Shown here in pieces: positions 12,293-22,739 of a stretch of DNA of 64,000 nt. Position 1 is the stretch's first letter. Each line of letters opens with the position of its first letter. Where the stretch lies: NCBI GenBank assembly GCA_950295325.1, contig OX485808.1:33007180-33071179 (forward strand). The letters run 5' to 3'. The position numbers and the translations under genes were made by a program. The DNA is from Polytrichum commune. Taxonomy: Eukaryota > Streptophyta > Polytrichopsida > Polytrichales > Polytrichaceae. Below the pieces are notes generated by a model. That model saw nothing but the letters and a program-made list of their open reading frames with translations. It made no database searches and was not told the origin of the DNA.

Positions 12293-12314
12293 TAGATAGA
12301 TAGATAGATAGATA
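12293..12314. repeat. TAGA microsatellite
   Basis: Five and a half TAGA units, within the 3-kb insertion. Confidence 0.9.
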
Positions 12315-12397
12315 AGACAAAGTAATCCACCATACTTGTTACCAAGTAATCACGCTCATGTTGTGGTATAAGTTGTGAGTCGTTGTGGTTGTGGTCA

Positions 12398-12511
12398 CCA
12401 AGTCATGTTTCCTCAGTTGGTTGAGAGAGGGAATTTGTACGACACTTAAGCGGTCCGGGTTCGATTCCCATTGAGTTCGTTTGACCGTTTAGTGTCTTAC
12501 ACATGACTTGG
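12398..12511 (+). other. tRNA-like stretch enclosed by an inverted repeat
   Basis: CTCAGTTGGTTGAG resembles a D arm / A box and GGTTCGATTCC at about 12458-12469 matches the B box consensus. No credible anticodon stem can be drawn, so it is not a tRNA gene. Arms CCAAGTCATGT (12398-12408) and ACATGACTTGG (12501-12511) surround it. It could be a tRNA-derived SINE head or a degraded tRNA copy. Confidence 0.35.
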
Positions 12512-12716
12512 CTAGTGAATTCTAGGCAGGAAATTAGTACCCAACCGACCGGCGCTTACCCATCCTCCTGAGCTATTCGTGTAAATATCATTCAATAAAT
12601 AACGGTCATCGTCATGACCCCTCCTTTTATTCTTATTAACCCTTTACCCTTATTAACCCCTTTTCGATTAATTTTTCGGTATTTACATGTGAGTGAGATT
12701 TTTTGCTCACACGGAC

Positions 12717-15700
12717 CAACTCACGTGCTTGGAAGTGCCTATGAAGGACGAGGACGTGGTCATGACCTTGCTCGATAGCCTACCGCCCTCGTTCGAGCAT
12801 TTGATCACCGCATTGGAGACGCGCCCCATTTCGGAGCTCAAGTTGGACTTCATCACCGCACGTCTCATGCACGAGGTGTCCAAGAGGAAGGAGAAGGAGC
12901 CTCAAGGCGACGATGCGGCCATGTTGTCCCGCCAACATCGAGCGTTCGACAACAACGAGAGGCGCGGCGACGGCCCGAGGTGCTACAATTGTGGTAAGTT
13001 GGGCCACATTGCTCGTAATTGTCGAATGAAACGCAAGGTGAACGCAAACATGGCAAGGGCGAGTGATGATTTTGCATTTGTAGCGAGAGATGGGGCGTCC
13101 AAAAGCTCCGCCACTAGATGGATCGTGGATTCGGGGGCCTCGCAACACATGACGCCACATAAGCATTTTTTCGACACTTACGAACCCGTCACGGGTCGCA
13201 AAGTGTTTATGGGTGATAACGGCATGGTAGATGCCGTAGGCAAAGGCTCCATACTAGTGGAAACACGCGTGAAAGGGCGTGTGCGGAGCATTAGAATGCA
13301 CGACGTGCTTCATGTGCCGAAAATGCATTCCAACTTGCTTTCGGTGAGCAAGCTCATTTCGAGGGGTTTGAAAGTGCATTTCAACTCGTTGGGATGCGTG
13401 GTGAGGGCGAGCAACGGCGAGATGTTGGGCGTGGCGTCGTTGGAGTCCAATTTGTACCAATTGGACACCAACGTGTTGAATGGGGCCGAAACGAGTTCTT
13501 TGGCGCATTCCGAGGCCAACTCGCATCCTTTGGAGCTTTGGCACAAGAGGTTGGGGCATCTCAACGCCAATAGCGTGAAAATGCTCCAAAGCATGGTGAG
13601 CGGGATGGACGTGGGAGCGGCGCAAGGCGACGTGCATTCCTTCGCATGCGAAGGATGTGTGGAGGGCAAACAAGCAAGGCGACCATTCCCCACGGACGGA
13701 GGCACCCGCGCCACCAAGATCTTGGAGCTCGTGCATTCCGACGTGTGCGGGCCGATGAAAACGGCGTCCATCGGAGGCGCGAGGTATTTTCTCACCTTCA
13801 TTGACGATTTCTCACGCAAGATTTGGGTGTACGTGCTCAAGTCCAAGAAGGAGGTGTTGGCAAGGTTCAAAGAATGGAAAACCTTGGTGGAGAGGCAATC
13901 GGAGCACGTAGTGAAGGTTCTTAGGTCGGATAACGGGGGGGAATACATTTCAAAGGCATTTGATGATTTCTTGAGCAAACATGGCATTGCACGGCAAACC
14001 TCCTCACCTTACACGCCGCAACAAAACGGCGTGGCGGAGCGAGCCAACCGGACCATCGTGGAGATGGCACGGTCCATGATTCATGCCCAACGCCTCGGCC
14101 ATGAATTTTGGGCGGAGGCGGTGTGCAATGCGGCGTACGTACGCAACCGGTGTCCGACCAAGGCGGTTGAAGGAATGACACCCGAGGAGGCGTGGAGCGG
14201 GAGGATGCCGCACGTGTCGCACATGCGGGTGTTCGGATGTGTGGCTTACGCGAAGGTGCCGGATCAAAGGCGAACGAAGTTGGATGCGAAGGGCGTCAAG
14301 TGTTTGTTCCTCGGATATTGCGAAGGCACCAAGGCGTATCGGCTCATGTGCTTGGAGACGAAGAAAATCATCAAGAGTCCAGACGTGGTGTTTTTCGAGG
14401 ACAAAACGCATTTGGAGGATTGTCCAAGTGGGAGCATTGACGAAACACCGGCGGTCAAGGTGGACATATCCGCCAAATCGGACGTGGACGAGTCGGAGGC
14501 CAACGGCGACGATCCTTTGGAGGCGCACGAGGAGCCCGACATCGAGGAGGAGGAGGATGCGAAGGCCAATATTCCGGCCACGAAATCCACTCGTAGCGCG
14601 GAGGCATCGAAACTTGACTACGGTAAGAAACCCGCAACCAAAGCACCTCCACCACCGCAACATAGCAATGAAACCATGGGCCATTCTAGGTATCCGGATA
14701 GGGCACGCAAACCGCTCGGGGAATGGTGGAAGAACCACATTCCGCCGCCCCAAGACAAAGAGCATGCAAACATGGCAACCATCGGGGAACCTAGAAATGT
14801 GAGAGAGGCCATTCAATCGAGTGATGCGAGCGAGTGGGAGTTGGCTATGCAAGAGGAGTTCGAGATGAGCGACCTCGGCGAATTGCATTTCTTCCTCGGA
14901 GTCCATTTCGAGCGGGATAGGAGGACGCGCACCATCACCATGCATCAACGAAGCTACATCGAAACCATTTTGGAGCGATTCGGCATGAGTGATTGCAAGC
15001 CCATCTCAACCCCGCTCGACACCAAGACCTCATTGGCCAATCTTTCGGAGGAGGAATACGATGAGCATTCACACGAAATGAAGGACATTCCGTATCAAGA
15101 AGCGGTGGGGTCGTTGATGTACGCAATGGTGGCCACAAGACCGGACCTCGCATTTGCGGTAAGCGTGGTAAGCCGGTATATGTCGAAACCGGGTCCGACG
15201 CATTGGACGGCGGTCAAACGGATCATGCGCTACTTGAAGGGCACCTTAGATATGAAGTTGCGCATCGGAGGCAATCATATTAACATCAAAGGGTATTCGG
15301 ATGCGGATTGGGCCGGCGATGTGGAAAACCGTAGGTCCACGTCCGGGTACGTATTCTTTGTTGGAGAGGGAGCCGTTTCGTGGAATAGCAAACGGCAACA
15401 AACGGTGGCACAACCAACAATGGAGGCGGAGTACATGGCCATGAACCGATGCACGAGGGAGCCCATTTGGATAAGGCAATTAATGGAGGATGTAGGTTGT
15501 GTACAAGAGGAGGCCACGACCATCATGTGCGACAACCAAGGTTCTATGGCATTAGCTAAGAACCCAACCAACCATGATAGGTCGAAGCATATAGATGTGC
15601 AACACCATTTCATTAGAGAAAAGATTGAAAACAAAATCGTAGAGTTAGAATATTGTCCAACGCAATATATGGTAGCGGACATTCTAACAAAGGCTTTAGC

Positions 15701-15769
15701 GAGAGATAGGCATGAGGGGTTAAGTGAAATAATGGGGTTGGAGAACAATGCCACCTCGCAAAGTGGGAG
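12717..15769 (+). pseudogene. Copia Gag-Pol: zinc knuckle, protease, integrase, remnant RT, RNase H
   Basis: The open frame begins inside the insertion (12693) and is the gag continuation from 12717. In order: CCHC knuckle CYNCGKLGHIARNCR near 12980; aspartic protease with DSGA (WIVDSGASQHMTPH) near 13125; GAG-pre-integrase HKRLGHLN and a zinc-like C..C; integrase core with Asp in HSDVCGP, Asp in SDNGGEY and Glu in NGVAERANR, an intact DDE triad; RT remnant; RNase H with SDADWAGD, MEAEYMAM and CDNQGS; and the C-terminal ADILTKAL. Between AMQEEFE and MSDLGELHFF (about 14855-14868) the canonical RT fingers and palm, including the YVDD site, are missing in frame, a loss of roughly 180-190 residues judged from the family. 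The product could still give capsid, protease, integrase and RNase H but not reverse transcription. The frame formally ends inside the 3' LTR at 15788. Confidence 0.92.
15760..15769 (+). other. Polypurine tract of the copia element
   Basis: AAAGTGGGAG abuts the 3' LTR start TATTGG, the expected site for plus-strand priming. Confidence 0.7.
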
Positions 15770-15960
15770 TATTGGAAGATGGTGTTAGGTTGCAACGGTG
15801 ACATTGTCCCATATGGGTTGTCTACGCTGGTCCTAACCCATACATATAAATAAAGGCATAAGGGGAGGAGCTTATCACTCTCTCCATTGTATGCAACCAT
15901 TGTGTATTGTGTTCTTGCTTCCACGCTGATCTCTTTGCTTCTTCCTCTCATTTCCCAATA
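15770..15960 (+). repeat. 3' LTR of the copia element
   Basis: Same length as the 5' LTR with one visible difference near the start, ending CCAATA, followed at once by the target duplication TTCAG. Confidence 0.92.
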
Positions 15961-15965
15961 TTCAG

Positions 15966-17100
15966 GGCATTGGCAGATGAGGTCTACAATGCCGTCACTC
16001 AAAATTCTACCATCCAACCTACCTCTACAAAAGAAGGAATCATTTTGTTGGTGTGTTAATAAACACACATTCTAACTAGGAGAGAGAGTAGAGGAGGTTC
16101 TCAAGCCTTTCTTTTAGGCCATTGAGAATGCATACTAAAGGATTTTTTCCTAACTACATTGAAGCAGGGCTTTGCCTAAGCATTAGAGGAAGAGAGAGAG
16201 CTACAAGGTGGAAGGAGGGGTTTTTAAACCCTCTCACAAAAGGGTTGGACCCCTCTTCCACCGGATCCATTTTTCAAACCCTTTCCCGAAATTTTGGCTC
16301 GGGGGTTTTCCCGGTTGAGGTTGCCACCCTCTCGCCGAGGTGGCTCCGACAAAAAACCTTTAGAAATCTTTCTAATTTTTCCGCCATCGAGTTGGCAAGG
16401 GGGCAAGTGGGCAAGTAGCCCCCTTGCTCTCTTTCTTTTTTTCTTCAAAAGTCTTCAAGCCGATTTTATCTTACGTAAAACACCTCCAATAGTCTTGTGT
16501 GCCTCACACTAACTAATAAACTAACACTTGCTTAGCTAGCATTTACTAACATTTTCTTAAAAGCTAGCATCTACTAATATTTGCTTAGCTAGCATCTACT
16601 AACATTTGCTTAATAGCTAGCATCTACTAATATTTTCTTAATAGCTAGCATCTACTAATATTTGCTTAGCTAGTTGTTTTTACTAGCTAGCATATTTTTT
16701 CTACTTTGCTATCTTCTAGCACTACTTAGTTTCATTTTGACCTTCCTTCTTTTAGGCTAAATGCTAAATGAACTAATTTTCTCTAAATTCCCTATCAATT
16801 CTAACTTTTAATGCTAACATTCTAACTAAAAGTGATCCCGCAGAGTGGTGGACCACTCAAAGGGTTCACACGTTATACCCCCAAATCTACATCACGTCAT
16901 TAAACCTACTTGCGTCCTGTAACCTACATCACCCTATGTATCATAGTACAAAAATTTGACATTGTTAAAACACAGTAGGAAGCGCGTATGTTGTTCTCTT
17001 CAAATTCGTATTGTTGTAAGGCCTGGGTATACATGTAAGTGGCGCATGGACCTCTTGGTTCCCTAAACCTCTATGTCTTTTGACAACACTGACTTTTGAC
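15966..17100. other. Non-coding flank with a GCTAGCATCTACTAA repeat block
   Basis: No gene seen. At about 16515-16690 a degenerate ~35-bp unit (TTGCTTA...GCTAGCATCTACTAA) repeats five times. 16.14-16.45 kb is mixed GC-rich DNA with CCCG and GGGTTTTT runs similar in style to 12.1-12.25 kb, perhaps old LTR material. Confidence 0.5.
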
Positions 17101-17108
17101 ATACGGAT

Positions 17109-17340
17109 GTTTACGGACACGCATCTGTAAACCTATGTAGTATAGTTTGTCAAAGTCTTTACGCTTGACACTGACCTCTCTGATCACAATGAGATTTACA
17201 GATGCGCGTCTATAAACCTCTGGTGTTTTTGTTGTCTGAACCTTTGCGCCGACTATCAACAGACAGATGTATCCGGATGCGCGTGTGCTTGCACTAATAA
17301 TGTTGTTACATGGAGGTATACGGACGCGCGTTCGTATACC
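17109..17340. repeat. Four degenerate palindromes with a GCGCG centre, upstream of the 17.48-kb ORF
   Basis: Related imperfect palindromes: GTTTACGGACACGCATCTGT... (17109-17132), ATTTACAGATGCGCGTCTAT... (about 17194-17217), GATGTATCCGGATGCGCGTG (about 17274-17293) and GGTATACGGACGCGCGTTCG... (17315-17340). Arms resemble (G)TTTACGGA/TCTGTAAA(C) around a GCGCG centre. The sequence differs from the TTTGGGTCG family but the placement, just before an ORF, is the same. Confidence 0.7.
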
Positions 17341-17479
17341 AATATGTCTTTGGCTCCACGCCATGAAAGCCACTATTGCCCACATTGTGTTTCATTGACA
17401 ATAAGCGTTAGGAATATCCATGAAATTTATTGAATGAGATATTTTGACATACTCTTCATTTGGCTCTCTTGTAGTGGCC

Positions 17480-17899
17480 ATGGATTCCAACGCCGGTGAT
17501 AGTGCGTTTGAGTTGTCTTCGGAAACGTCAAGCTATGGTAGCGACTTTGAAGTTGTCGTGGAATATGAAACTACAATTGGTGTCGCCAATGAAGAGGATG
17601 AATTCCTTCCACCATGTGAGGGTTATTCACGGGAACAGTGGGTTGATCTTGATGTTGTCCTAGTCCTTGGTATGAGCGACGTTATAATGCCTTCACTATT
17701 CTTATTTTTGGCCGTCGATGCCGCCTCTGTTGTTGATTACTCCAAAGACTCTGGGTTTGAAGACGGAGTTGTGAATAGCCCTCCTACAAAGGTAGCAAAA
17801 CTCAATTACACTCCATCTCCATCTCCAACTCCCCTTCGCACTGAGAAGCACGTTCGCAACCCACGGTCGAGCATACGCCTTTGCATGGATGAACCCTGA
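17480..17899 (+). CDS. Small acidic protein sharing modules with the 38.3-kb and 49.9-kb genes (139 codons)
   Basis: ATG at 17480 is chosen because an acceptor-like CTCTTGTAG lies just before it. The N-terminal half is Ser- and Glu-rich (SAFELSSETSSYGSDFE). Then SREQWVDLDVVLV matches SRASWVNLDVVLV of the DUF7869-type gene at 49.93 kb. After a hydrophobic stretch, DAASVVDYSKD...PSPSPTPL matches DAASTIDYSKE...PSPSPLKG in the tail exon at 38321-38640. It thus reads as a composite of parts seen separately in two other genes. No catalytic motif is seen and no function is proposed. It may be a fragment whose downstream exons are lost. Confidence 0.45.
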   Translation: MDSNAGDSAFELSSETSSYGSDFEVVVEYETTIGVANEEDEFLPPCEGYSREQWVDLDVVLVLGMSDVIMPSLFLFLAVDAASVVDYSKDSGFEDGVVNSPPTKVAKLNYTPSPSPTPLRTEKHVRNPRSSIRLCMDEP

Positions 17900-18115
17900 A
17901 TTGATGTCAGGACGTTTACGAACGTCCTTGTCGTGCTTGTATATCACTCCATGTATGTTCCCAAAGCTCAAAACAACACCCCCAAGGCCAAGGTGCCCAA
18001 CTTTTGGCCTTCTAAAGTTTTTCTTTGATGATTTCCATGTATTAGTGCATTTCCGTGTCTTGTGTTGTCGAACGTGCATATGTAACTTGCGCCCACTTAT
18101 ACTAACCCACTTCAT

Positions 18116-18931
18116 TATATAAATTTGTGGTCGTTGTTTCAGACCCCACTATACTCGAATGTGGGCCGTTCATCCTCGACTTCGTCATTGGATAGGAGAA
18201 CCGTAAAGATTGCTTCTTGCGAGTCCGATCATTGTTTGGCCCTCCAGAAGAATGCAAAACATTCGGTTTTGCAAACGCATTCATATTCCACTTACAATAC
18301 CACATCCCACAATTTGATAGCGCGTCGGCAAATATAGACGAATGGCACATATTCCGGACCACTGAGCAAACAAGGTTAGAGCCGCCGATCCAAGATCTTC
18401 AGAGCCATGAAGGCCATTAAAGCAAAAAAAAATGAAACGGCCGCAAAGGCTATTGCAAAAATAAAAGTAGTACGTCATATTGACTATCCAAACATATAGG
18501 TCATATTGACATACAATTAGTTGTCGCATGTACTGGTTGGTGATTGATTATATTTCAAGGATTTTGGCCTAAATATTGGATATTCCACTTGTATTTTGTA
18601 TTTCAACCGTATTCAATAAATATGATACCAATTTTGTATATGAAAATATTTCATATATCCCATTTTTTATTTTCGGTATGTGTAATTGCATGCATTTGAG
18701 TCTCATAACTGTATCCAAAATTGGGAACATAGCATGTTCATAGTTTGTTCCTTCCTACAAATGTGAAATTCATGTTCTTAAATAGTCTCAAAGTCATCAA
18801 AAAGTCTCCAATTACCGAATATAGTGTTTACATTACCCTTCCCCTTAATCACTACACTTCCAACCACACTAATTAGCATCTAAATGCCAACCCAAACCTA
18901 ACAACCTAATAAGTGCTCCCTTTACAACGTA
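18116..18931. other. AT-rich spacer with no gene seen
   Basis: Short frames only. A TGTTTCAG acceptor-like site at about 18135-18142 precedes an open stretch to 18337, which may be a remnant exon of the preceding gene, but nothing in it is recognisable. Confidence 0.4.
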
Positions 18932-18936
18932 ATTCC

Positions 18937-19889
18937 TATCGCGCACCTCTCCATGAGGAGTGCCCAAAATACCATGGGCACAAGGGGGACCCCGGAGTGA
19001 CACCCGGGACTTGTGGCGCCGTTGGTGAGAGGGCCCAAGTGATCCTAGTGTGGGTGAGGGCCCCGGGCGTTTGGAACGCCTCCCACCCACGGAGACTAGG
19101 AGACATGAGGGTATGGCCATAAGCTATGCGTAGCTTATGGCGTGGTGATTCTAGAATGCTCAAGAACACCTCAATCGGAGGTGGGAGCTAGGAGTTATGG
19201 CCATTTGAGTGGGGCGCTGTCCCGGGACAGCGCCCTGGTACAGCAGTGCCTGGGAGTGATTCCCGGGACTGCCAAGGTTCAAACAGGCATAACTTCCTCA
19301 AGACTTGCCTGAATGGGGCAAGTGAGGAATCCATCGGCATCTACGTGAAGCGTAGATGAAGATGGAGTGGTCGCTTGTTAGCGTGAGACTTCATACAAGG
19401 AAGTTATGATGGTCTGAAGCTGCTGGGAGCTTCTAGGCCCAACAGCTAAGGGAAAATGTCTACTTGGCCCCAACTCTTGGTGGAGAGACAAGAGGTTGGT
19501 TGACGGTGGGGTAGGGGCCCCGCGTAGAGTCCTAGAGGCTTATATGGGTGAGGTGGTGTGGCCTCACCCACCCGAGGCCGAACGGCACGGCCTCCATGGG
19601 CTTTGGCCCATTGTGTGGCCATAGTTGCCTAGTATGGTTCGGGTTGTTGTAGTGTTGCTCCGGCAATGCGATGATCAACATAGGATTGGACTTCCATGGA
19701 TGGAAGTCCAAATGTTAAAATGGGTTACGGATTAAGGGGTGAGTCCTAAAGGCAAAGTAGGAGGGTTGGTTCCCTCCTATGAACTCTAAGGTCTGAGGTA
19801 GGAGGAAATGCGAATTGTTAGCGCTCGTAACCTTTGCTAAAATTGAAAATTGGCAAGATTGTCAAGGGGGCTTAGTAAGGGTTGCAACA
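18937..19889 (+). mobile_element. Solo LTR (953 bp) of a Ty3/gypsy family
   Basis: Homologous along its length to the LTR at 20068-21041. It starts TATCGCGCACC (canonical TGTCGCGC with one change) and ends GGGTTGCAACA, flanked by a perfect 5-bp duplication ATTCC (18932-18936 and 19890-19894). It contains the palindrome GCGCTGTCCCGGGACAGCGC within 19212-19235. A solo LTR with matching duplications results from recombination between the two LTRs of a complete insertion. Confidence 0.9.
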
Positions 19890-20067
19890 ATTCCAGTCTC
19901 CCAAGTCATTGGGCACCCCTAGATCTCAACCCTCGGGCTCCAGTCTTACTACCTTGCGGCCAAATCTACGATGTTTGGTCTGTCAAGGCACCCGTCAGTG
20001 CCCGTGAGTGTCCGTCACGGGCCCGTCAACCTTCAGTTGGGCTTCCTTGACGAATGCAGTGACCAGG

Positions 20068-21041
20068 TGTCGCGCACCTCTCCATGAGGTGTGCCCAAAA
20101 CACCATGGGCACAAGAAGGACCCCAGAGTGACACCCGGGACTTGTGGCGCCGTTGGTGAGAGGGCCCAAGTGATCCTAGTGTGGGTGAGGGCCCCGGGCG
20201 TTGGGAACGCCTCCCACCCACGGAGACTAGGAGGCATGAGGGTAAGGCCATGAGCTATGCGTAGCTCATGGCGTGGTGATTCTAGAATGCTCAAGAACAC
20301 CGCAATCGGAGGTGTGAGCTAGGAGTTATGGCCATTTGAGGTGGGCGCTGTCCCGGGACAGCGCCCTGGTAGAGCAGTGCCTGGGAGTGATTCCCGGGAC
20401 TGCCAAGGTTCAAACAGGCATAACTTCCTCAAGACTTGTCTGAATGGGGCAAGTGAGGAGTCCATCGGCATCTACGTGAAGCGTAGATGAGGATGGAGTG
20501 GTTGGTTGTTGGAAGCAAACATCATACAAGGAAGTTATGATGGTCTGAAGCTGATGGGGGCTTCTAGGCCCAGCGGCTAAGGGAAAGTGTCCACGTGGCC
20601 CCAACTCTTGGTGGAGAGACAAGAGGTTGGTTGACGGTGGGGTAGGGGCCCCGCGTAGAGTCCTAGAGGCTTATATGGGTGAGGTGGTGTGGCCTCACCC
20701 ACCCGAGGCCGAAGGGCACGGCCTCCATGGGCATTGGCCCAATGTGAGGCCATAGTTGCCTAGTATGGTTCGGGTTGTTGTAGCGTTGCTCCGGCAATGC
20801 GATGATCAACATGAGATTGGACTTCCATGGATGGAAGTCCACATCTAAGAATTGGTTACCAATGAAGGGGTGAGTCCCAAAATCAAAGTAGGAGGGTTGG
20901 TTCCCCTCCTATGAACTATATGGTCCGGGGTAAGAGGAGCTAACCATTAGCATGGCGGAATGCGAAGGGTTAGCGCTCGTAACCTTTGCTAGAATTGAAA
21001 ATTGGCAAGTTTGTCAAGGGGGGCTAGCAAGGGTTGCGACA
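20068..21041 (+). repeat. 5' LTR (974 bp) of a Ty3/gypsy chromovirus
   Basis: Starts TGTCGCGCACC and ends GGGTTGCGACA, with terminal inverted TGTCGC/GCGACA. A primer-binding site lies three bases downstream. It carries the GCGCTGTCCCGGGACAGCGC palindrome within 20343-20366. No 3' LTR with the same start was found after the polypurine tract near 26460, so the element has lost that end. Confidence 0.88.
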
Positions 21042-21043
21042 CT

Positions 21044-21055
21044 TGGTATCAGAGC
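21044..21055 (+). other. Primer-binding site, initiator Met-tRNA 3' end
   Basis: TGGTATCAGAGC is complementary to the 3' end of plant initiator Met-tRNA, the usual primer of plant gypsy elements. It contrasts with the anticodon-arm site used by the copia element at 7975. Confidence 0.9.
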
Positions 21056-22739
21056 AGGGTTCCAATATTTGAGCTAGCACTTTGAGGTAGACATGGCTAT
21101 CAAAAATGCGGGTTATGATATTGAGCCCGGGGTTTCTAAAAGGTTGTGAGGCTCAAATTGGAACAAGGATCATGTGCAAGTGGATTGTGACCATATCATT
21201 GATTCTAATGACAATGGTGGGCATGAGGGTAGATTCGGTGAGGAAAATGGAGGAGTGCTTTGAAAGGGCTCCCGCAAACCTCGAAAAGTATTCGGGGGCT
21301 AGAATACCGAATGCATCCGAAAGCTTGGACGGTGGTAATATTGGATTGAAATTCCAATCCAAATTGCTTAGAATGTGGTGAAGTTGGAATGGGTGCAAAT
21401 GCGGCACTCAAGGCTTTTAGGCCTATGTGTGCGATTTAACCACCATAATGAATGACACAACTAAGATTGACTAGTTGGCTAAGAAACACATCGTTTTAGA
21501 TGGGGTTTCAAAAGCGGGTGGTGAATACCATGTTCAACTCCCCAAAGCTTCTTGAGGACGTATCGGGAATCTTTAAGATTTGAAGAACATTGAAGCCGAT
21601 GGTCCCGAAAAGAAGTTGGGCAGCGCATCACCACAAAGTGGGTTTTAGCCGATATTGGTCCCAAAGAAATGGGCGAAAGTAGTTCGGCCCATTATACCAA
21701 GGCAAAACATAGTCGTGCCGCGGACGGAATGTTGGGAGGTGGGTTGATCCTACCAAGGCAATTCATGTTCGTGCCGCGGACAAAGTGTGAAAGGTGGCTT
21801 TGTGCTACCAAGGCAAATCATGTTTGTTCCGCGGACAAACTATTAGATATTGGTTTTGTGGCACCAAACCAATTTGTCCCGCAGACGGAATGTTTAAAGT
21901 TGGGTTTGCGGACCAAGCCAAGCCAAGTTGCCGAGGACCAAATGTTGGACGATGGCTTTGTGGCCAAGGCTAGTAGCCTTAAGCCGAGGCCAAGTCTCAT
22001 GTGTTGACAAAGAGGCAAGCCATTCCTTCTTGAGCCCAAAACTCACAAGGGAGTTGGGGCTTGCCAATTGATAGAGCGGGCAAGCCCACCAAGGTGCGGT
22101 TTGGAAAGGGCGAACCGCATGAAACAAAGGAGGCCGCGATGCATGCAACCTTTCAATGTGGGACATTGGATTTTTGTCAAAATTTCATAACATGTGAAAT
22201 AGATGAAATGCATATCATTGTGAAGGCCGCCTTCTTTGAAACTCACATGATAGATGTGAGGTGCAAGCCGGTGTGCTTGCGGTGCATTATGATGTTTCAT
22301 AATGGCAAAGAATTGAAGTTCAAATTAACAAGGACTTCTATGGTAGGAGGACCTAAGTTGAATTTGGTCTTAATGGACCGAATGAAAAAAAAGAAAACAT
22401 AATGGTCGTGGTTCAATTGGAGCAACTCCAAGGAACGTATGGGGAGGCTAGGAAAGATGGGCCTCCCCCAAACAACATTGGTGTGATGTTGGTGAGATAC
22501 AAGGATGTATTCACCAATGTGTTGCCCAAAAAATTACCGCCAAGGAGTGAAAAATAACTTTGCTCAACGAGAGATTAAGTTCTTGAGGTATGTGGTGACA
22601 AAGGAAGTTGGTGGACGAACATGAAGAATGTCAAGGCAATCCAAAAGGAGAATTGGCCCTTGATTCAAAAAGGGCTTAGGTCATTTGTTGGCCTAGCCAA
22701 TTAGTACCACAACTTCATTCGAGAGTTTTCTAAGGTTGC

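Larger units (their letters stand above)
9699..12711. mobile_element. 3,013-bp LTR-like insertion (solo LTR or non-autonomous LTR element) inside copia gag
   Basis: The insertion begins TGTGAGCA and ends TGCTCACA (8-bp terminal inverted repeat). It is flanked by a perfect 5-bp duplication CGGAC (9694-9698 and 12712-12716), and removing it with one duplicate restores the gag frame. TG...CA ends with a 5-bp duplication are the hallmark of LTR retroelement integration. No internal pair of LTRs, primer-binding site or gag/pol frame was seen, so a large solo LTR fits best. The C-rich open frames at 9.75-12.25 kb have no recognisable content. It holds a TAGA microsatellite (12293-12314) and a tRNA-like stretch (12398-12511). 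Confidence 0.85.
7784..15960 (+). mobile_element. Ty1/copia LTR retrotransposon, recent, internally deleted and carrying a nested insertion
   Basis: Two 191-bp LTRs (7784-7974 and 15770-15960) differ at one visible base (GGAAAATGG versus GGAAGATGG). They are flanked by a perfect 5-bp target duplication TTCAG (7779-7783 and 15961-15965). LTRs start TATTGG and end CCAATA, i.e. TA...TA termini instead of the usual TG...CA. A primer-binding site follows the left LTR, and a purine tract (AAAGTGGGAG) precedes the right one. Order of domains is Gag, CCHC, protease, integrase, RT, RNase H, which identifies copia. Most of RT is deleted and gag is split by a 3,013-bp insertion, so the element cannot move by itself. 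Near-identical LTRs imply recent insertion, presumably helped in trans. Confidence 0.93.

Noticed and set aside
12409..12480. A functional tRNA gene
   Set aside because: A B-box match and D-arm-like stretch exist, but no anticodon stem or acceptor stem can be formed.
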